DNA from: Streptomyces sp. MUM 2J
GTDB lineage: Bacteria > Actinomycetota > Actinomycetes > Streptomycetales > Streptomycetaceae
DNA: 64,000 nucleotides
NCBI RefSeq assembly: GCF_022414535.1
Contig: NZ_JADWYM010000004.1
Location: forward strand, 244,313 to 308,312
Direction: 5' to 3'
Shown: one piece after another, positions 35,020-44,318 of the stretch
Layout of the letters: every line of letters starts with the position of its first letter
Numbering within the stretch: the stretch's first letter is position 1
Position numbers and translations under genes: made by a program
The notes under the pieces: model-generated
The model's input: the letters and a program-made list of their open reading frames with translations, nothing else
What the model was told of the DNA's origin: nothing
The model's database searches: none

Positions 35020-35220
35020 CGCGTCACCGCACCCGTTACGGCGAGATCTCACGCTCCGTACGGCCGGACCGTCGCACTCCCCGATCACCCCTGTTTGGCG
35101 GGAATTCGAATGGGCCAGATCGCCCCTCTTCCCGGCTGGGCATGTACACGTAATTTTTTGGCTCCGGCGGCCAGGAAGACCCCTGCGCCGCTCTCCCCAC
35201 CGCCTCCACCAGGAGCCAGC

Positions 35221-36207
35221 ATGCGTGCGCTTGCCCTGATATCCCCCCTGATGCGCAGACGCCTCCTCGGCACCGCCGTCGTGGCCGGAACTCTGATGCT
35301 CACTCCGCTGTCGGCGCCCATGGGCGCCGCCGCGGCCGGCGGCCCCGACACCACCTGCGGGAACGGCGCCCCCACCGCCGCCCGCGAGATGCGCCCCACC
35401 CCCGGCGGGCACATCACCGAGCCCAACGAGATCAGCGACGCCCGCGCCCAGGCGATGGACGCGGACCTGCACGAGAGGGTGGACAGCCTGCGCGCCGGCG
35501 GCCGGAGCATCGCCGCGCTGGCGGCCTCGACCAGCATCCCGGTCTACTTCCACGTCATCCACGACGGCTCGACGGGCCGGCTCGGCTCCTCCGACGTCAA
35601 CGCCCAGATGAACGTGCTGAACGCCGCCTACGCCGGCCAGGGCAGCGGCAACAACGACTCCGGCTTCCAGTTCACTCTGGCCGGGACCGACTACACGGAC
35701 AACGCGTCCTGGTACAACGTCGGTTACGGCTCGCAGGAGGAGAAGGCGATGAAGACCGCCCTGCGCAGGGGCGGCGCCAACGCGCTCAACGTCTACACCG
35801 CCAACCTCGGCGACGGCCTCCTCGGCTGGGCCACCTTCCCCAGCTCCTACAAGTCCAGCCCCTCCATGGACGGCGTCGTCATCCTGGACGCCTCGCTGCC
35901 CGGCGGCTCGGCCACCCACTACGACGAGGGTGACACCGCGACCCACGAGGTCGGCCACTGGATGGGCCTCTACCACACCTTCCAGGGCGGCTGTCACGGC
36001 AAGGGCGACTACGTCGACGACACCCCGGCCGAGAAGAGCGCCGCGTACCAGTGCCCCGAGGACCGCGACACCTGCACCCGCGACTCCGGCGCCGACCCGG
36101 TCCACAACTTCATGGACTACACGTACGACTCCTGCATGTACCAGTTCACCGCTGGTCAGGTGACGCGCATGCAGCAGAGCTGGGCGGCCTACCGGGCGGC
36201 CGGCTGA
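35221..36207 (+). CDS. Secreted M43-type zinc metalloprotease
   Basis: 328 aa. Signal peptide with basic MRRRLLG and a hydrophobic run, cleavage likely near APMGAAAA (about 38). Pappalysin-like catalytic core: zinc motif [11 protein letters not shown] (about 242-252), followed by Cys-containing loops ([25 protein letters not shown]) and the Met-turn segment [15 protein letters not shown]. Probably degrades extracellular protein. ATG has AGGAG upstream. Its stop is 2 bp from that of the convergent hydrolase gene. Confidence 0.9.
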   Translation: MRALALISPLMRRRLLGTAVVAGTLMLTPLSAPMGAAAAGGPDTTCGNGAPTAAREMRPTPGGHITEPNEISDARAQAMDADLHERVDSLRAGGRSIAALAASTSIPVYFHVIHDGSTGRLGSSDVNAQMNVLNAAYAGQGSGNNDSGFQFTLAGTDYTDNASWYNVGYGSQEEKAMKTALRRGGANALNVYTANLGDGLLGWATFPSSYKSSPSMDGVVILDASLPGGSATHYDEGDTATHEVGHWMGLYHTFQGGCHGKGDYVDDTPAEKSAAYQCPEDRDTCTRDSGADPVHNFMDYTYDSCMYQFTAGQVTRMQQSWAAYRAAG

Positions 36208-36209
36208 CG

Positions 36210-36782
36210 CTACCCGAGCGATCCGAGGAAGCCGAGCGCCACCCGCCAGGTGGCCTCGGCGGCCTCCGCGTCGTAGTCGGGCAGGTCGGGGTCGGTGTAG
36301 AGGTGGCCGGCCCCGGCATAGCGGTACACCTCCACGTCGGCGCCCGCGCGGCCCATCTGCAGGTACCAGGCGCTCAGCCAGTCGTCCGTCTCGAACGGGT
36401 CCGGCTCGGCCACGTGCAGCTGCACCGGCAGCTCGTCCGCCCGCGCGTCCGGCGCGAGGTCCGAGGTGCCGTGAAACAGCAGCAGCCCGCGTGCCCGCTC
36501 GTCGCCGAGGGCGAGGGTCTGCGCGATCGAGGCACCGAGCGAGAACCCGGCGTACACCAGACCCCGCTCCGAGCAGGGCGCGGCGGCCAGCACGGCGCGC
36601 TTGAGCAGCTCGTCCTTGCCGACCTCCTCCCTGTACGCCGAGCCCTCCTCGACCGTGCCGAACGTCCGCCCCTCGAAGAGGTCCGGCGTCCACACCTCGT
36701 GCCCGGCCTCCCGCAGCCGGTCGGCGGCAGCGCGCACCGCGGGGCGCAGGCCGTAGGTCGAGTGAAAGAGCATGATGTTCAT
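36210..36782 (-). CDS. Dienelactone hydrolase family protein
   Basis: 190 aa alpha/beta hydrolase. Short form of the DLH family: HSTYGLRPAV, VWTPDLFEGRTFGTVEEG, nucleophile elbow GFSLGASIAQ with Ser rather than the Cys of true dienelactone hydrolase (about 80), Asp in HVAEPDPFE and His in GAGHLYTD (about 159). Substrate unknown. ATG at 36782 gives MNIMLFHS; a second ATG three codons in is possible. Confidence 0.85.
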   Translation of the reverse strand: MNIMLFHSTYGLRPAVRAAADRLREAGHEVWTPDLFEGRTFGTVEEGSAYREEVGKDELLKRAVLAAAPCSERGLVYAGFSLGASIAQTLALGDERARGLLLFHGTSDLAPDARADELPVQLHVAEPDPFETDDWLSAWYLQMGRAGADVEVYRYAGAGHLYTDPDLPDYDAEAAEATWRVALGFLGSLG

Positions 36783-36877
36783 GAGCCCATGGTGCCAGCC
36801 GGGACCGGCGGCGCCCGCAGCACCGCCCGAGGGGGGCCGGTGTTCACGCCCTGCCGGATGCGGTTACGTTCTCAGGC

Positions 36878-38008
36878 ATGGAGAACGTACTCCGCCCGTT
36901 GATCGTGATAGGCGGCTCGGTCTTCCTCACCCTGGCCATCGGCTGGGCCACCGACCGGCTGCTGCAGAATGCCGACCGCCGGCACAGCGAGACCCCGCTG
37001 TGGGGACTGCTGCGCCGCGGACGCCTCCCCTACCAGCTGGTGCTGTGCGCGGCCGTGCTCAGAGGCTCCTACGACCTGGCACGGCTGCTCCCCGAGCACC
37101 GGGCGGGTGTGGGGCGGACCCTGACACTGGTGCTGATCGGGGCGACGGCCTGGCTGGTGATCCGGATCGCCTCCGCCGTCGTCGAAACGTCGTACAGCCG
37201 GTACGCCAGTGCCCACCGGGACCGCGACCCGGCCCGGGTCCGGCGGGTGCGCACCCAGGTGACGCTGATCATGCGGGTGGTGTCGGCGACCGTCGCCGTC
37301 CTCGCGATCGCCTCGATGCTGCTGACCTTCCCCGAGATGCGGGCGGCCGGCGCCTCGCTGCTGGCCTCGGCCGGCATCGTCGGCATCGTCGCCGGCGTGG
37401 CCGCCCAGTCCACCCTGGGCAACCTGTTCGCCGGGCTGCAGATCGCCTTCGGGGACATGGTGCGCATCGGGGACACGGTGGTGGTGGACGGCGAGTGGGG
37501 CACCGTCGAGGAGATCACGCTGACCTTCCTGACCGTGCGGACCTGGGACGAACGCCGGTTCACCATGCCGGTGTCGTACTTCACGTCCAAGCCGTTCGAG
37601 AACTGGTCGCGCGGCAGCCCGCAGATGACCGGCACGGTCTTCTGGCACCTCGACCACTCGGCTCCGATCGAGGAGATGCGCGACAGGCTCCGCGACATCC
37701 TGCGTGAGTGCCCGGCCTGGGACGGCCGCAACCACGGGGTCGCGGTCACCGACTCCACGCCGAACACCCTTGAGGTGCGGGCCCTGGTGACCGCGAAGGA
37801 CGCCGACGACATCTGGACGGTGCGGGTCACCGTGCGCGAGCAGATGATCCGCTGGCTGTCCGAGAAGCACCCGTACGCGCTGCCCCGGGTCAACACCGCG
37901 GACGCGGTGCTGCCGCCCGGCGCGCCCACCGGGCCGCCGACCGTCCACAAGCCCCGGGACGGCGTGGTGCGCCGCCCCCACGAGGCGCCGCGCACCGGCC
38001 GGGGGTAG
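36878..38008 (+). CDS. Mechanosensitive ion channel (MscS family)
   Basis: 376 aa. Helices at about 9-25, 50-68, 77-100 and 128-150, then the pore helix ASLLASAGIVGIVAGVAAQSTLGNLFAGLQIAF (about 160-192), the Ala/Gly pattern of MscS TM3, and the beta domain with DTVVVDGEWGTVEEITLTFLTVRTWDERRFTMP. Releases solutes under hypo-osmotic shock. ATG start with no clear ribosome-binding site; TACGTT lies 7 nt before it, so it may be leaderless. Convergent with the SDR gene, 12 bp apart. Confidence 0.9.
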   Translation: MENVLRPLIVIGGSVFLTLAIGWATDRLLQNADRRHSETPLWGLLRRGRLPYQLVLCAAVLRGSYDLARLLPEHRAGVGRTLTLVLIGATAWLVIRIASAVVETSYSRYASAHRDRDPARVRRVRTQVTLIMRVVSATVAVLAIASMLLTFPEMRAAGASLLASAGIVGIVAGVAAQSTLGNLFAGLQIAFGDMVRIGDTVVVDGEWGTVEEITLTFLTVRTWDERRFTMPVSYFTSKPFENWSRGSPQMTGTVFWHLDHSAPIEEMRDRLRDILRECPAWDGRNHGVAVTDSTPNTLEVRALVTAKDADDIWTVRVTVREQMIRWLSEKHPYALPRVNTADAVLPPGAPTGPPTVHKPRDGVVRRPHEAPRTGRG

Positions 38009-38020
38009 CGCCCGGCCCCG

Positions 38021-38761
38021 TCAGTGGCCACGCTCGGCACCGCCGTTGACCTGGATGATCTGGGAGGTGATGTGCCCGGCGGCCGGGGAGGCCAGCCAGT
38101 GCAGCGTGGCGGCCACGTCCCCGGGCGTGCCCGCGCGGCCGGTGGAGGTCTCGGCGATGCGCTGCGCACGCCGCTCCTCGGTCATGCCCCCGCCGAAGAA
38201 ATCGGTGTCCTCGATGTACCCGGGCGCGACCACGTTGACGGTGACGCCGCGCGGTCCCAGCTGCCGGGCCAGATCGTGGGTGTACGGGTGCAGCGCGGCC
38301 TTGGCCGCGGCGTACGCCCCGCTGCCCGACCCCCGGTAGGCGGCGATGGAGCCGATGAACAGCACGCGCCCGCCGGGCTCGGCGAGCCGGTCCTTCAGGG
38401 CCTCGGTGAGCAGCACCGCGGTGAGGGTGTTGAGGCGGAAGTTGAGGGTCCAGTCGTAGGCGACCGTGTCCAGCGGATCGTCGCTGCCGCTCGGCGGCTC
38501 CAGATAGCCGGCTCCCCCGGCACTGTGGATCAGGACGTCCACCGCACCGAACTCCTCGGCGACGAGCCGGGCCACTCCGCGCACGTCGGCCGGGTCGCTG
38601 AGGTCCGCGGCGTGGGTGAGGGCCCCGGGCACCCCGGCCTTCTCCAGCACCTCGGCTCTGCGGCCGAGCAGCAGTACCCGGTCCCCGTCCGCGGCGAAGA
38701 CCTGCGCCGCCGCGAACCCGATTCCCGTACCACCACCACTGATCACCACGTTGCGAGCCAT
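38021..38761 (-). CDS. Short-chain dehydrogenase/reductase
   Basis: 246 aa Rossmann protein. Cofactor loop SGGGTGIGFAAA (about 8-19), LLGRR after the second strand (favouring NADP), IHSAGGAG, active-site Ser in FIGSIAAYRG and YAAAK (about 152-156). C-terminal TSQIIQVNGGAERGH is typical. Substrate not predictable. 39 nt after the antiporter gene on the same strand, so possibly its transcriptional partner. Confidence 0.88.
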   Translation of the reverse strand: MARNVVISGGGTGIGFAAAQVFAADGDRVLLLGRRAEVLEKAGVPGALTHAADLSDPADVRGVARLVAEEFGAVDVLIHSAGGAGYLEPPSGSDDPLDTVAYDWTLNFRLNTLTAVLLTEALKDRLAEPGGRVLFIGSIAAYRGSGSGAYAAAKAALHPYTHDLARQLGPRGVTVNVVAPGYIEDTDFFGGGMTEERRAQRIAETSTGRAGTPGDVAATLHWLASPAAGHITSQIIQVNGGAERGH

Positions 38762-38800
38762 GATCCGATCCTACGAGCGTCCGGCGCCGCCCGGGCCGGA

Positions 38801-40387
38801 TCAGCGCAGACTGCGCACGTCCAGATGGCGCAGAACCCGGTCCACCACCTCCGGGTCCGTCCCCGGCTCGCTGCGCGCCGCGAGCACCTCGTGGCGGGCG
38901 GCGCTGAGCATCTCGCCCTGGATCCGCCGTACCCGTTTGAGTCGACGCACCCGCTGCTGCTGGGCCTCCCGCCGCTCCTCCTCCCCGAGGTCGGGACTGA
39001 TCCGCACCCCGATGTCGAAGGCTCTGCGCAGCATCTGCTCGGACAGTTCCTCCGGCAGTTCCTCGACCTGCTCGATCTCCCGCAGCCGTCGCTTGGCCGC
39101 CTTCGCCGCCCGGACGGCCAGCTGCTTCTCGAACGCCTCCTCCCGCGCGCTGTCGGACCGCACCCCGAGCAGGCGGACCAGCGTCGGCAGGGTCAGTCCC
39201 TGCACGACCAGCGTCGCCATGATCACACCGAAGGCGATGAACACGATCTCGTCGCGGTCGGGGAACGGCGCACCACCGTCCACACCGAGCGGGACGGCCA
39301 GGGCCAGCGCCACCGAGGCCACCCCCCGCATCCCGGACCACCACATGATCACGGTCTCCCGCCAGCTCGTCGGGATCTCCTCGTCGTAGTCCCGGCGGGC
39401 GTGCAGCCGCTTGGTCAGCCAGGTCGCCGGCAGCAGCCACAGCAGCCGTACGGCGATCACGACGCCGACGACCGTGCCGGCCCAGCCGAGCATGTCGGCC
39501 CACCGCCCCTGCGCGGTGCGGATCGCGTTGTGCAGTTCCAGCCCGATCAGCCCGAAGGCGACCCCGGTGACGAGGGTGTCGACGACGTCCCAGAACGTGT
39601 GCCCGGCGAACCGCGCCATGACGTCGTCGGCGTCGGTGGCGTATTCGGCCAGGAACAGCGCGGTCACCAGCACCGCGAGCACTCCGGAGCCGTGCAGCTC
39701 CTCACTGAGCAGGTAGGAGGCGTACGGCACGAGCAGGGTCAGGCCGATCTGCAGGGTGGGTTCGCCGAGCATGCCGAGCAGTCTGTTCGCACCCCAGCCG
39801 AGCGCGAGGCCGACGCCCAGCGCGACCACCGCGGAGAGCACCAGGTCCAGACCCGCTCCCCAGGGCGAGAAGGTGCCGCTGACGACGGCGGCGACCGCCA
39901 CGTTGTACAGGACGATCGCCGTGACGTCGTTGAAGAGGCCCTCTCCCTCCAGGATGGAGACCAGCCGTCGCGGGAGCCCGAGCTGCCCGGCGACCGCGGT
40001 CGCCGCGACCGGGTCGGGCGGCGCGACCAGCGCGCCGAGCACGACGGCGGCGCCGATGCTGAGCCCGGGCACGATCGTGTGGGCGACCGCGGCCACGCAG
40101 GCGGTGGTGACCAGCACCAGCGCGACCGCCAGCAGGAGGATCGGCCGGACGTTGGCCGCGAACTGCCGCCAGGAGGTGCGCCGCACCGCGGCGTAGAGCA
40201 GCGGGGGCAGCAGCAGCGGCAGGATCAGCTCGGGCGGGACGGCGACCTCCGGCACGAACTCCAGCACGGCGAGCACGATGCCGAGCAGCGTCATCAGCAC
40301 CGGCGCGGGCAGCCGCAGCCGGTCCCCGACCGGCACGCTCACCACGGCCCCGAGCAGCAGCACGAACAGCAGGGCCAGCTGGTCCAC
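38801..40387 (-). CDS. Na+/H+ antiporter (CPA1 family)
   Basis: 528 aa. About twelve transmembrane helices to residue 400, including ALVAPPDPVAATAVAGQLGLP (ion-binding Asp, about 118) and LEGEGLFNDVTAIVLYNVA, hallmarks of NhaP/NhaG-type CPA1 exchangers, and SGMRGVASVALALAVP. A charged, helix-rich cytoplasmic C-terminus of about 120 residues follows. Exchanges Na+ or K+ for H+. GTG at 40387 has GGAG at 8 nt; an open frame continues upstream through the GNAT gene but is antisense-like in composition. Confidence 0.9.
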   Translation of the reverse strand: MDQLALLFVLLLGAVVSVPVGDRLRLPAPVLMTLLGIVLAVLEFVPEVAVPPELILPLLLPPLLYAAVRRTSWRQFAANVRPILLLAVALVLVTTACVAAVAHTIVPGLSIGAAVVLGALVAPPDPVAATAVAGQLGLPRRLVSILEGEGLFNDVTAIVLYNVAVAAVVSGTFSPWGAGLDLVLSAVVALGVGLALGWGANRLLGMLGEPTLQIGLTLLVPYASYLLSEELHGSGVLAVLVTALFLAEYATDADDVMARFAGHTFWDVVDTLVTGVAFGLIGLELHNAIRTAQGRWADMLGWAGTVVGVVIAVRLLWLLPATWLTKRLHARRDYDEEIPTSWRETVIMWWSGMRGVASVALALAVPLGVDGGAPFPDRDEIVFIAFGVIMATLVVQGLTLPTLVRLLGVRSDSAREEAFEKQLAVRAAKAAKRRLREIEQVEELPEELSEQMLRRAFDIGVRISPDLGEEERREAQQQRVRRLKRVRRIQGEMLSAARHEVLAARSEPGTDPEVVDRVLRHLDVRSLR

Positions 40388-40475
40388 GGTCAGCGCTCCG
40401 GAGGGGTCGACGGTCCGACGGCAGACGTCCAGCCTGCCACGGCACCCCTCCCACCAGCGCTTTCGACGCCGCCTG

Positions 40476-40946
40476 CTACAGCGTGCGACGCATCGCCCGG
40501 TGTGCGATGCCCGCCTCCCGGTACTCCGGACCGTAGGCGACGTAGCCGAGGCGCTGGTAGAAGCCGAGGGCGTGGGTCTGCGCGTGCAGGTCCACCGCTG
40601 CCAGGCCGAGGGCACGCGCCGCGTCCTCGACGGCCCGCACCAGGGCTGCGCCGACCCCCAGGCCGCGCGCCTCACGGGCCACGGCGAGCCGGCCGAGGGA
40701 GCCGACGGACGCGTCGCCGGTGCCCTGGGCGAGGGCCGCCGCGCCGTGCAGCAGCCGGCCGGTGCCGAGCGGCACCCCGTCCTCCCGGACGGCCAGCACG
40801 TGGACCGCACCGGGGTCGTGCGCGTCGTACTCGATCTCCTCCGGCACGCCCTGCTCGCCGACGAAGACCTCCTTGCGCAGGGCGAAGCAGGCCTCGCGGT
40901 CGGCGGGGTCCTCGGCGACACGCACCGCGTAGGGGGCCGTGCTCAT
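40476..40946 (-). CDS. GNAT family N-acetyltransferase
   Basis: 156 aa. ElaA/PA4026-type [26 protein letters not shown] near the start, acetyl-CoA loop [19 protein letters not shown] (about 90-108) and [21 protein letters not shown]. Small-molecule substrate unknown. ATG at 40946 overlaps the rluD stop (ATGA), so translated with it. Confidence 0.9.
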   Translation of the reverse strand: MSTAPYAVRVAEDPADREACFALRKEVFVGEQGVPEEIEYDAHDPGAVHVLAVREDGVPLGTGRLLHGAAALAQGTGDASVGSLGRLAVAREARGLGVGAALVRAVEDAARALGLAAVDLHAQTHALGFYQRLGYVAYGPEYREAGIAHRAMRRTL

Positions 40947-41887
40947 CCGTAGGTCTCCTCGCGGACCTGGTCCAGGGCCTGCTGGAGGTCGTCGGGATAG
41001 TCGCTGGCGAACTCCACCCACCGGCCGTCCCCCGGGTGCTCGAACCCCAGGCGCACGGCGTGCAGCCACTGGCGGTTCAGCCGCAGCCGCTTGGCGAGGG
41101 TCGGGTCGGCGCCATAGGTGAGGTCACCGACGCAGGGGTGACGGTGGGCGGCCATGTGGACGCGGATCTGGTGGGTGCGGCCGGTCTCCAGCTTCACGTC
41201 GAGCAGGGAGGCGGCCCGGAAGGCCTCGATGAGGTCGTAGTGGGTGACGGACGGCTTGCCGTCCGCGGTGACCGCCCACTTGTAGTCGTGGTTCGGGTGG
41301 CGGCCGATGGGGGCGTCGATGGTGCCGCTGGTGGGATCGGGATGGCCCTGGACGAGCGTGTGGTAGCGCTTGTCGACCGTGCGCTCCTTGAACTGGCGCT
41401 TCAGCGACGTGTACGCGTACTCCGACTTGGCGACCACCATCAGACCGGAGGTGCCGACGTCGAGGCGGTGGACGATGCCCTGCCGCTCGGCGGCGCCGGA
41501 GGTGGAGATCCGGTAGCCGGCGGCGGCCAGCCCGCCGATGACCGTGGGTCCGCTCCAGCCGGGGCTGGGGTGGGCGGCGACGCCGACCGGCTTGACGATC
41601 ACGACGATGTCGTCGTCGTCATGCACGATCTCCATGCCCTCGACCGGCTCGGCGACGACCTGCACCGGCGCGGGCGCCTGGGGCATCTCGACCTCCATCC
41701 AGGCTCCGCCGCGCACGCGCTCGGACTTGCCGACCAGCGTGCCGTCGACCAGCACCTTGCCCGCCGCGGCCAGCTCTGCGGCCTTGGTGCGGGAGAAGCC
41801 GAACATGCGGGAGATGGCGGCGTCGACGCGCTCGCCCTCCAGGCCGTCGGGCACGGGCAGGGTACGGATCTCGGGAATCGTGCTCAC
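40943..41887 (-). CDS. rluD: 23S rRNA pseudouridine synthase, RluD type
   Basis: 314 aa. N-terminal S4 RNA-binding domain ([30 protein letters not shown]), then the RluA-family core with catalytic Asp in [20 protein letters not shown] (about 140) and [16 protein letters not shown]. Isomerises uridines in helix 69 of 23S rRNA in well-studied relatives. GTG start. Order lspA-rluD is conserved in actinobacteria; 61 nt after lspA, so probably one transcript. Confidence 0.93.
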   Translation of the reverse strand: MSTIPEIRTLPVPDGLEGERVDAAISRMFGFSRTKAAELAAAGKVLVDGTLVGKSERVRGGAWMEVEMPQAPAPVQVVAEPVEGMEIVHDDDDIVVIVKPVGVAAHPSPGWSGPTVIGGLAAAGYRISTSGAAERQGIVHRLDVGTSGLMVVAKSEYAYTSLKRQFKERTVDKRYHTLVQGHPDPTSGTIDAPIGRHPNHDYKWAVTADGKPSVTHYDLIEAFRAASLLDVKLETGRTHQIRVHMAAHRHPCVGDLTYGADPTLAKRLRLNRQWLHAVRLGFEHPGDGRWVEFASDYPDDLQQALDQVREETYG

Positions 41888-41948
41888 CCGTCGAGTATGC
41901 CGGACGGGTGAGACGGTCCCGACCGCGCGCCCGTCCGGCCCGACCGGT

Positions 41949-42539
41949 TCAGTCCTTGTGGACGGTCCCGTCGGGGTCCAGGCCGCGGAAGGACAGCAGG
42001 ACGATCAGGATGCCACCGCACACGATCGCCGAGTCGGCGAGGTTGAACACGGCGAAGTGCTTGGGCGCGATGAAGTCGACGACCTCGCCCTTGAAGATCC
42101 CCGGGGAGCGGAAGATCCGGTCCGTGAGATTCCCGAGCGCCCCGCCCAGCAGCAGGCCCAGCGCGATCGCCCAGGGCAGGCTGTAGAGCTTGCGCGCCAG
42201 GCGGACGATCACGACGATCACGGCCGCCGCGATCACCGTGAAGATGATCGTGAAGGCCTGTCCGAAGCCGAAGGCGGCGCCCGGGTTGCGGATCGCGTTG
42301 AGCTCCAGCCAGTCGCCGACGATCTCGATCGGCGCGTGGTGCTCCAGCCGGGCGACCACGAGCATCTTGCTGACCAGATCGAGCGCGAAGGCGAAGGCGG
42401 CCACCGCGAACAGCACGGCGACCCGCCGCCTGCCCCGGGGCCGCTCGGCCGCCACGTCCCGGCCATCCGCTCCGGCCGCCGTGTCGCCGCTGTCACCAGG
42501 GGTGTCCGGCGTACCGATGATGCGCTCCGCCTCTGCCAC
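41949..42539 (-). CDS. lspA: Lipoprotein signal peptidase
   Basis: 196 aa. Four transmembrane helices; catalytic Asp pair in [12 protein letters not shown] (about 138) and [12 protein letters not shown] (about 165), and NPGAAFGFG. Removes signal peptides from prolipoproteins after Lgt action. A hydrophilic N-terminal extension of about 35 residues (Asp/Gly/Thr-rich) precedes the first helix. GTG start with GAGGGA. Confidence 0.95.
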   Translation of the reverse strand: MAEAERIIGTPDTPGDSGDTAAGADGRDVAAERPRGRRRVAVLFAVAAFAFALDLVSKMLVVARLEHHAPIEIVGDWLELNAIRNPGAAFGFGQAFTIIFTVIAAAVIVVIVRLARKLYSLPWAIALGLLLGGALGNLTDRIFRSPGIFKGEVVDFIAPKHFAVFNLADSAIVCGGILIVLLSFRGLDPDGTVHKD

Positions 42540-42628
42540 GTGAGTCCCTCAACCTAGGTGCCTGACTGAGGACGAGGGTACGGCACACCCTGAGGGACCC
42601 ACGTGCTCAGGACGGGTGGGGCGGCGGA

Positions 42629-43702
42629 TCAGTACCGTCGTTCCTGCTTCTGCTTGCACTCCACGCACAGGGTCGCCCGCGGGAAGGCCTGCATACGGGC
42701 CTTGCCGATGGGGTTGCCGCAGTTCTCGCACAGGCCGTAGGTGCCGGCGTCCAGCCGCTCCAGGGCGCGCTCGGTCTGGATGAGCATCTCGCGCGCGTTG
42801 GCGGCGAGCGCCAGCTCGTGCTCACGGGTGATGTTCTTGGTGCCGGTGTCCGCCTGGTCGTCGCCCGCGCCGTCGCCGGAGTCCCGCATCAGGCCCACGA
42901 GGGACGCCTCGGACGAGGCGATCTCCTCCCGCAGCCGGGTAGCCTCGGCCAGCAGTTCGGCCCGCGCCTCCTCGACCTCGTCCGGGGTCCAGGGGTCCTC
43001 ACCGGGGCGGACCGCCAGTTCGCCGGGCTCCGCCGCGGCGAGGCGCGCCTTGGGGACGGCGGTCTTCGCCGTCGCGGCCGTGCCAGGGGTCTTCTTCGCA
43101 ACCACTGTCGTGGCTCCCGTCTGCTCCGCGGCCTGCGCCGCGCCCACCTTCTTGACCGTGCCTTCGGTGCCGGTGTCCTTCGCGGCGCCGCTCTTCTCCG
43201 CCGATGCCTTCCCACCCCGCCGTTTCCCGACGCCGCCGGACTCGGGGGCGGTCTCTTCCGGGGCGGGTTTCCTCGCGGGGGCCTTCCTCGCGGAAGTCCT
43301 CTTCGAGGCGGCCCCGACGGCCGCGGGCCGGCCGGCGCCGCCTTCCGCGGCCGGCGCCGCCCCGGCCGGCGCCTTCTCTCCGGGACCCGCGGCCTTGCTC
43401 GCGGGCTTCTTCGCCGCCGTCCTCCTCGCCGTGGCCTTCTTCCCGGCGGTCTTCTTCCCGGTCGCCTTGCCCGGCACCGCCTTCTTCCCGGCCGTCGCCC
43501 CTGCCTCCGCCCCCTCGGGTGCCGTCTCCCCGGAGGCCCGGGGGTCGTCCCCGGCCGTGGTCCGGGCGGCGCCGTCGGCCGGGCCCGCCGTCCGCGCCCG
43601 GGTGCTCTTCTTCGCGTCCGTGTCCTTGGCCGCACCGCGGCCGGAGGCACCTGCGGACCTGCCGGACGCCGACTGCTGTGCGGCGGTCTTCTTCGCCACC
43701 AT
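42629..43702 (-). CDS. TraR/DksA zinc-finger protein with histone-H1-like tail
   Basis: 357 aa. Residues 1 to about 230 are low complexity, Lys/Ala/Pro/Thr-rich with KKTA, KKATA and AAKKPA repeats like eukaryotic H1 or mycobacterial HupB tails. The rest is a DksA/TraR module: a coiled pair (EVEEARAELLAEATRLREEI... HELALAANAREMLIQTERALERL) and a C4 zinc finger (CENCG, CVECK). Such proteins enter the RNA polymerase secondary channel; the tail may bind DNA. ATG with AAGGGG. Adjacent to lspA. Confidence 0.88.
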   Translation of the reverse strand: MVAKKTAAQQSASGRSAGASGRGAAKDTDAKKSTRARTAGPADGAARTTAGDDPRASGETAPEGAEAGATAGKKAVPGKATGKKTAGKKATARRTAAKKPASKAAGPGEKAPAGAAPAAEGGAGRPAAVGAASKRTSARKAPARKPAPEETAPESGGVGKRRGGKASAEKSGAAKDTGTEGTVKKVGAAQAAEQTGATTVVAKKTPGTAATAKTAVPKARLAAAEPGELAVRPGEDPWTPDEVEEARAELLAEATRLREEIASSEASLVGLMRDSGDGAGDDQADTGTKNITREHELALAANAREMLIQTERALERLDAGTYGLCENCGNPIGKARMQAFPRATLCVECKQKQERRY

Positions 43703-44002
43703 GGCCGCGGCCCCTTCACATATTGTGATCTTGCACGCGAAATCGTGCTGGGACGATAAATCGACGTGAGCCCCACGGCAACGGGGCACACCGCCCGATT
43801 CGCCCGCCTCGCGCACGATGTGCGCCGAGCCTGCATGCGTTGTGCCCAGCTCCCCGCCAGGTATTCCGCAAAGTCGGGCATCCTTGGATCGGGGCACCCG
43901 TACCTGACCATTCGGGTCATCACGCACACCGTCCCGGTACGACTCCGGCTGCGCGGAAAACCGGTCGGCCGCCGTCCCCGCGGCGCCGTACACTGGGCGG
44001 AG
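43703..44002. other. Divergent control region between DksA-like gene and ileS leader
   Basis: 300 bp without a supported gene. Just upstream of the DksA-like start it has CACATATTGTG (43717-43727) and GCACG/CGTGC arms (43733-43748), A/T-richer and palindromic, fitting a promoter with an operator. The ileS promoter should lie near 43960-43990. Confidence 0.4.
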
Positions 44003-44318
44003 CGAAAAGCGTGGATGGGGACGAGTAGCGGCGTACGCAGCCCAGAGCGACCCGGGGACGGTGCGAGCCCGGGAGCGAGCGCGACGTGAAGATCACCCCG
44101 GAGCCGCCGGAGGAAAGCCGCCGCCCAGCAGCGCATGCAGCGGGCGCGGCCGGTAGAACCGGCATCGCGACCCCAATGAGGGGGCTCACCGGCGTGTGCG
44201 GCACACCGGGGGGCCAAGGAGGGTGGTACCGCGGGAGCGCGCCGACAGCGGCGCAGGCCGACAGCAGGCTCTCGTCCCTCCGACGGAAGGCAGAACATCC
44301 GCCGGAGGAAGATCGCTG
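44003..44318 (+). ncRNA. T-box riboswitch of ileS
   Basis: Stem I runs from about 44003 (GTGGATGGGGACGAGTAG) through distal elements AGAGCGA and GGTGCGAG to the specifier loop GTGAAGATCACC, with ATC (Ile) at 44092-44094. Stem III is GCCGG-TAGAA-CCGGC. The T-box AAGGAGGGTGGTACCGCG is at 44216-44233. CCCTCC (44276-44281) can pair with the T-box GGAGGG (44218-44223) or, shifted by one, with the Shine-Dalgarno CGGAGG (44303-44308). Uncharged tRNA-Ile should free the ribosome-binding site: translational control, with no terminator T-run present. Confidence 0.93.

Noticed and set aside
38024..41911. A plus-strand open frame of about 1295 codons opposite the SDR, antiporter, GNAT and rluD genes
   Set aside because: It is the shadow of four real minus-strand genes; very high GC removes stops. 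Its translation is low complexity (His/Gly/Arg/Asp-rich) and has no family likeness.
43766..44089. A 107-codon frame before ileS
   Set aside because: It overlaps the T-box leader and has no ribosome-binding site.
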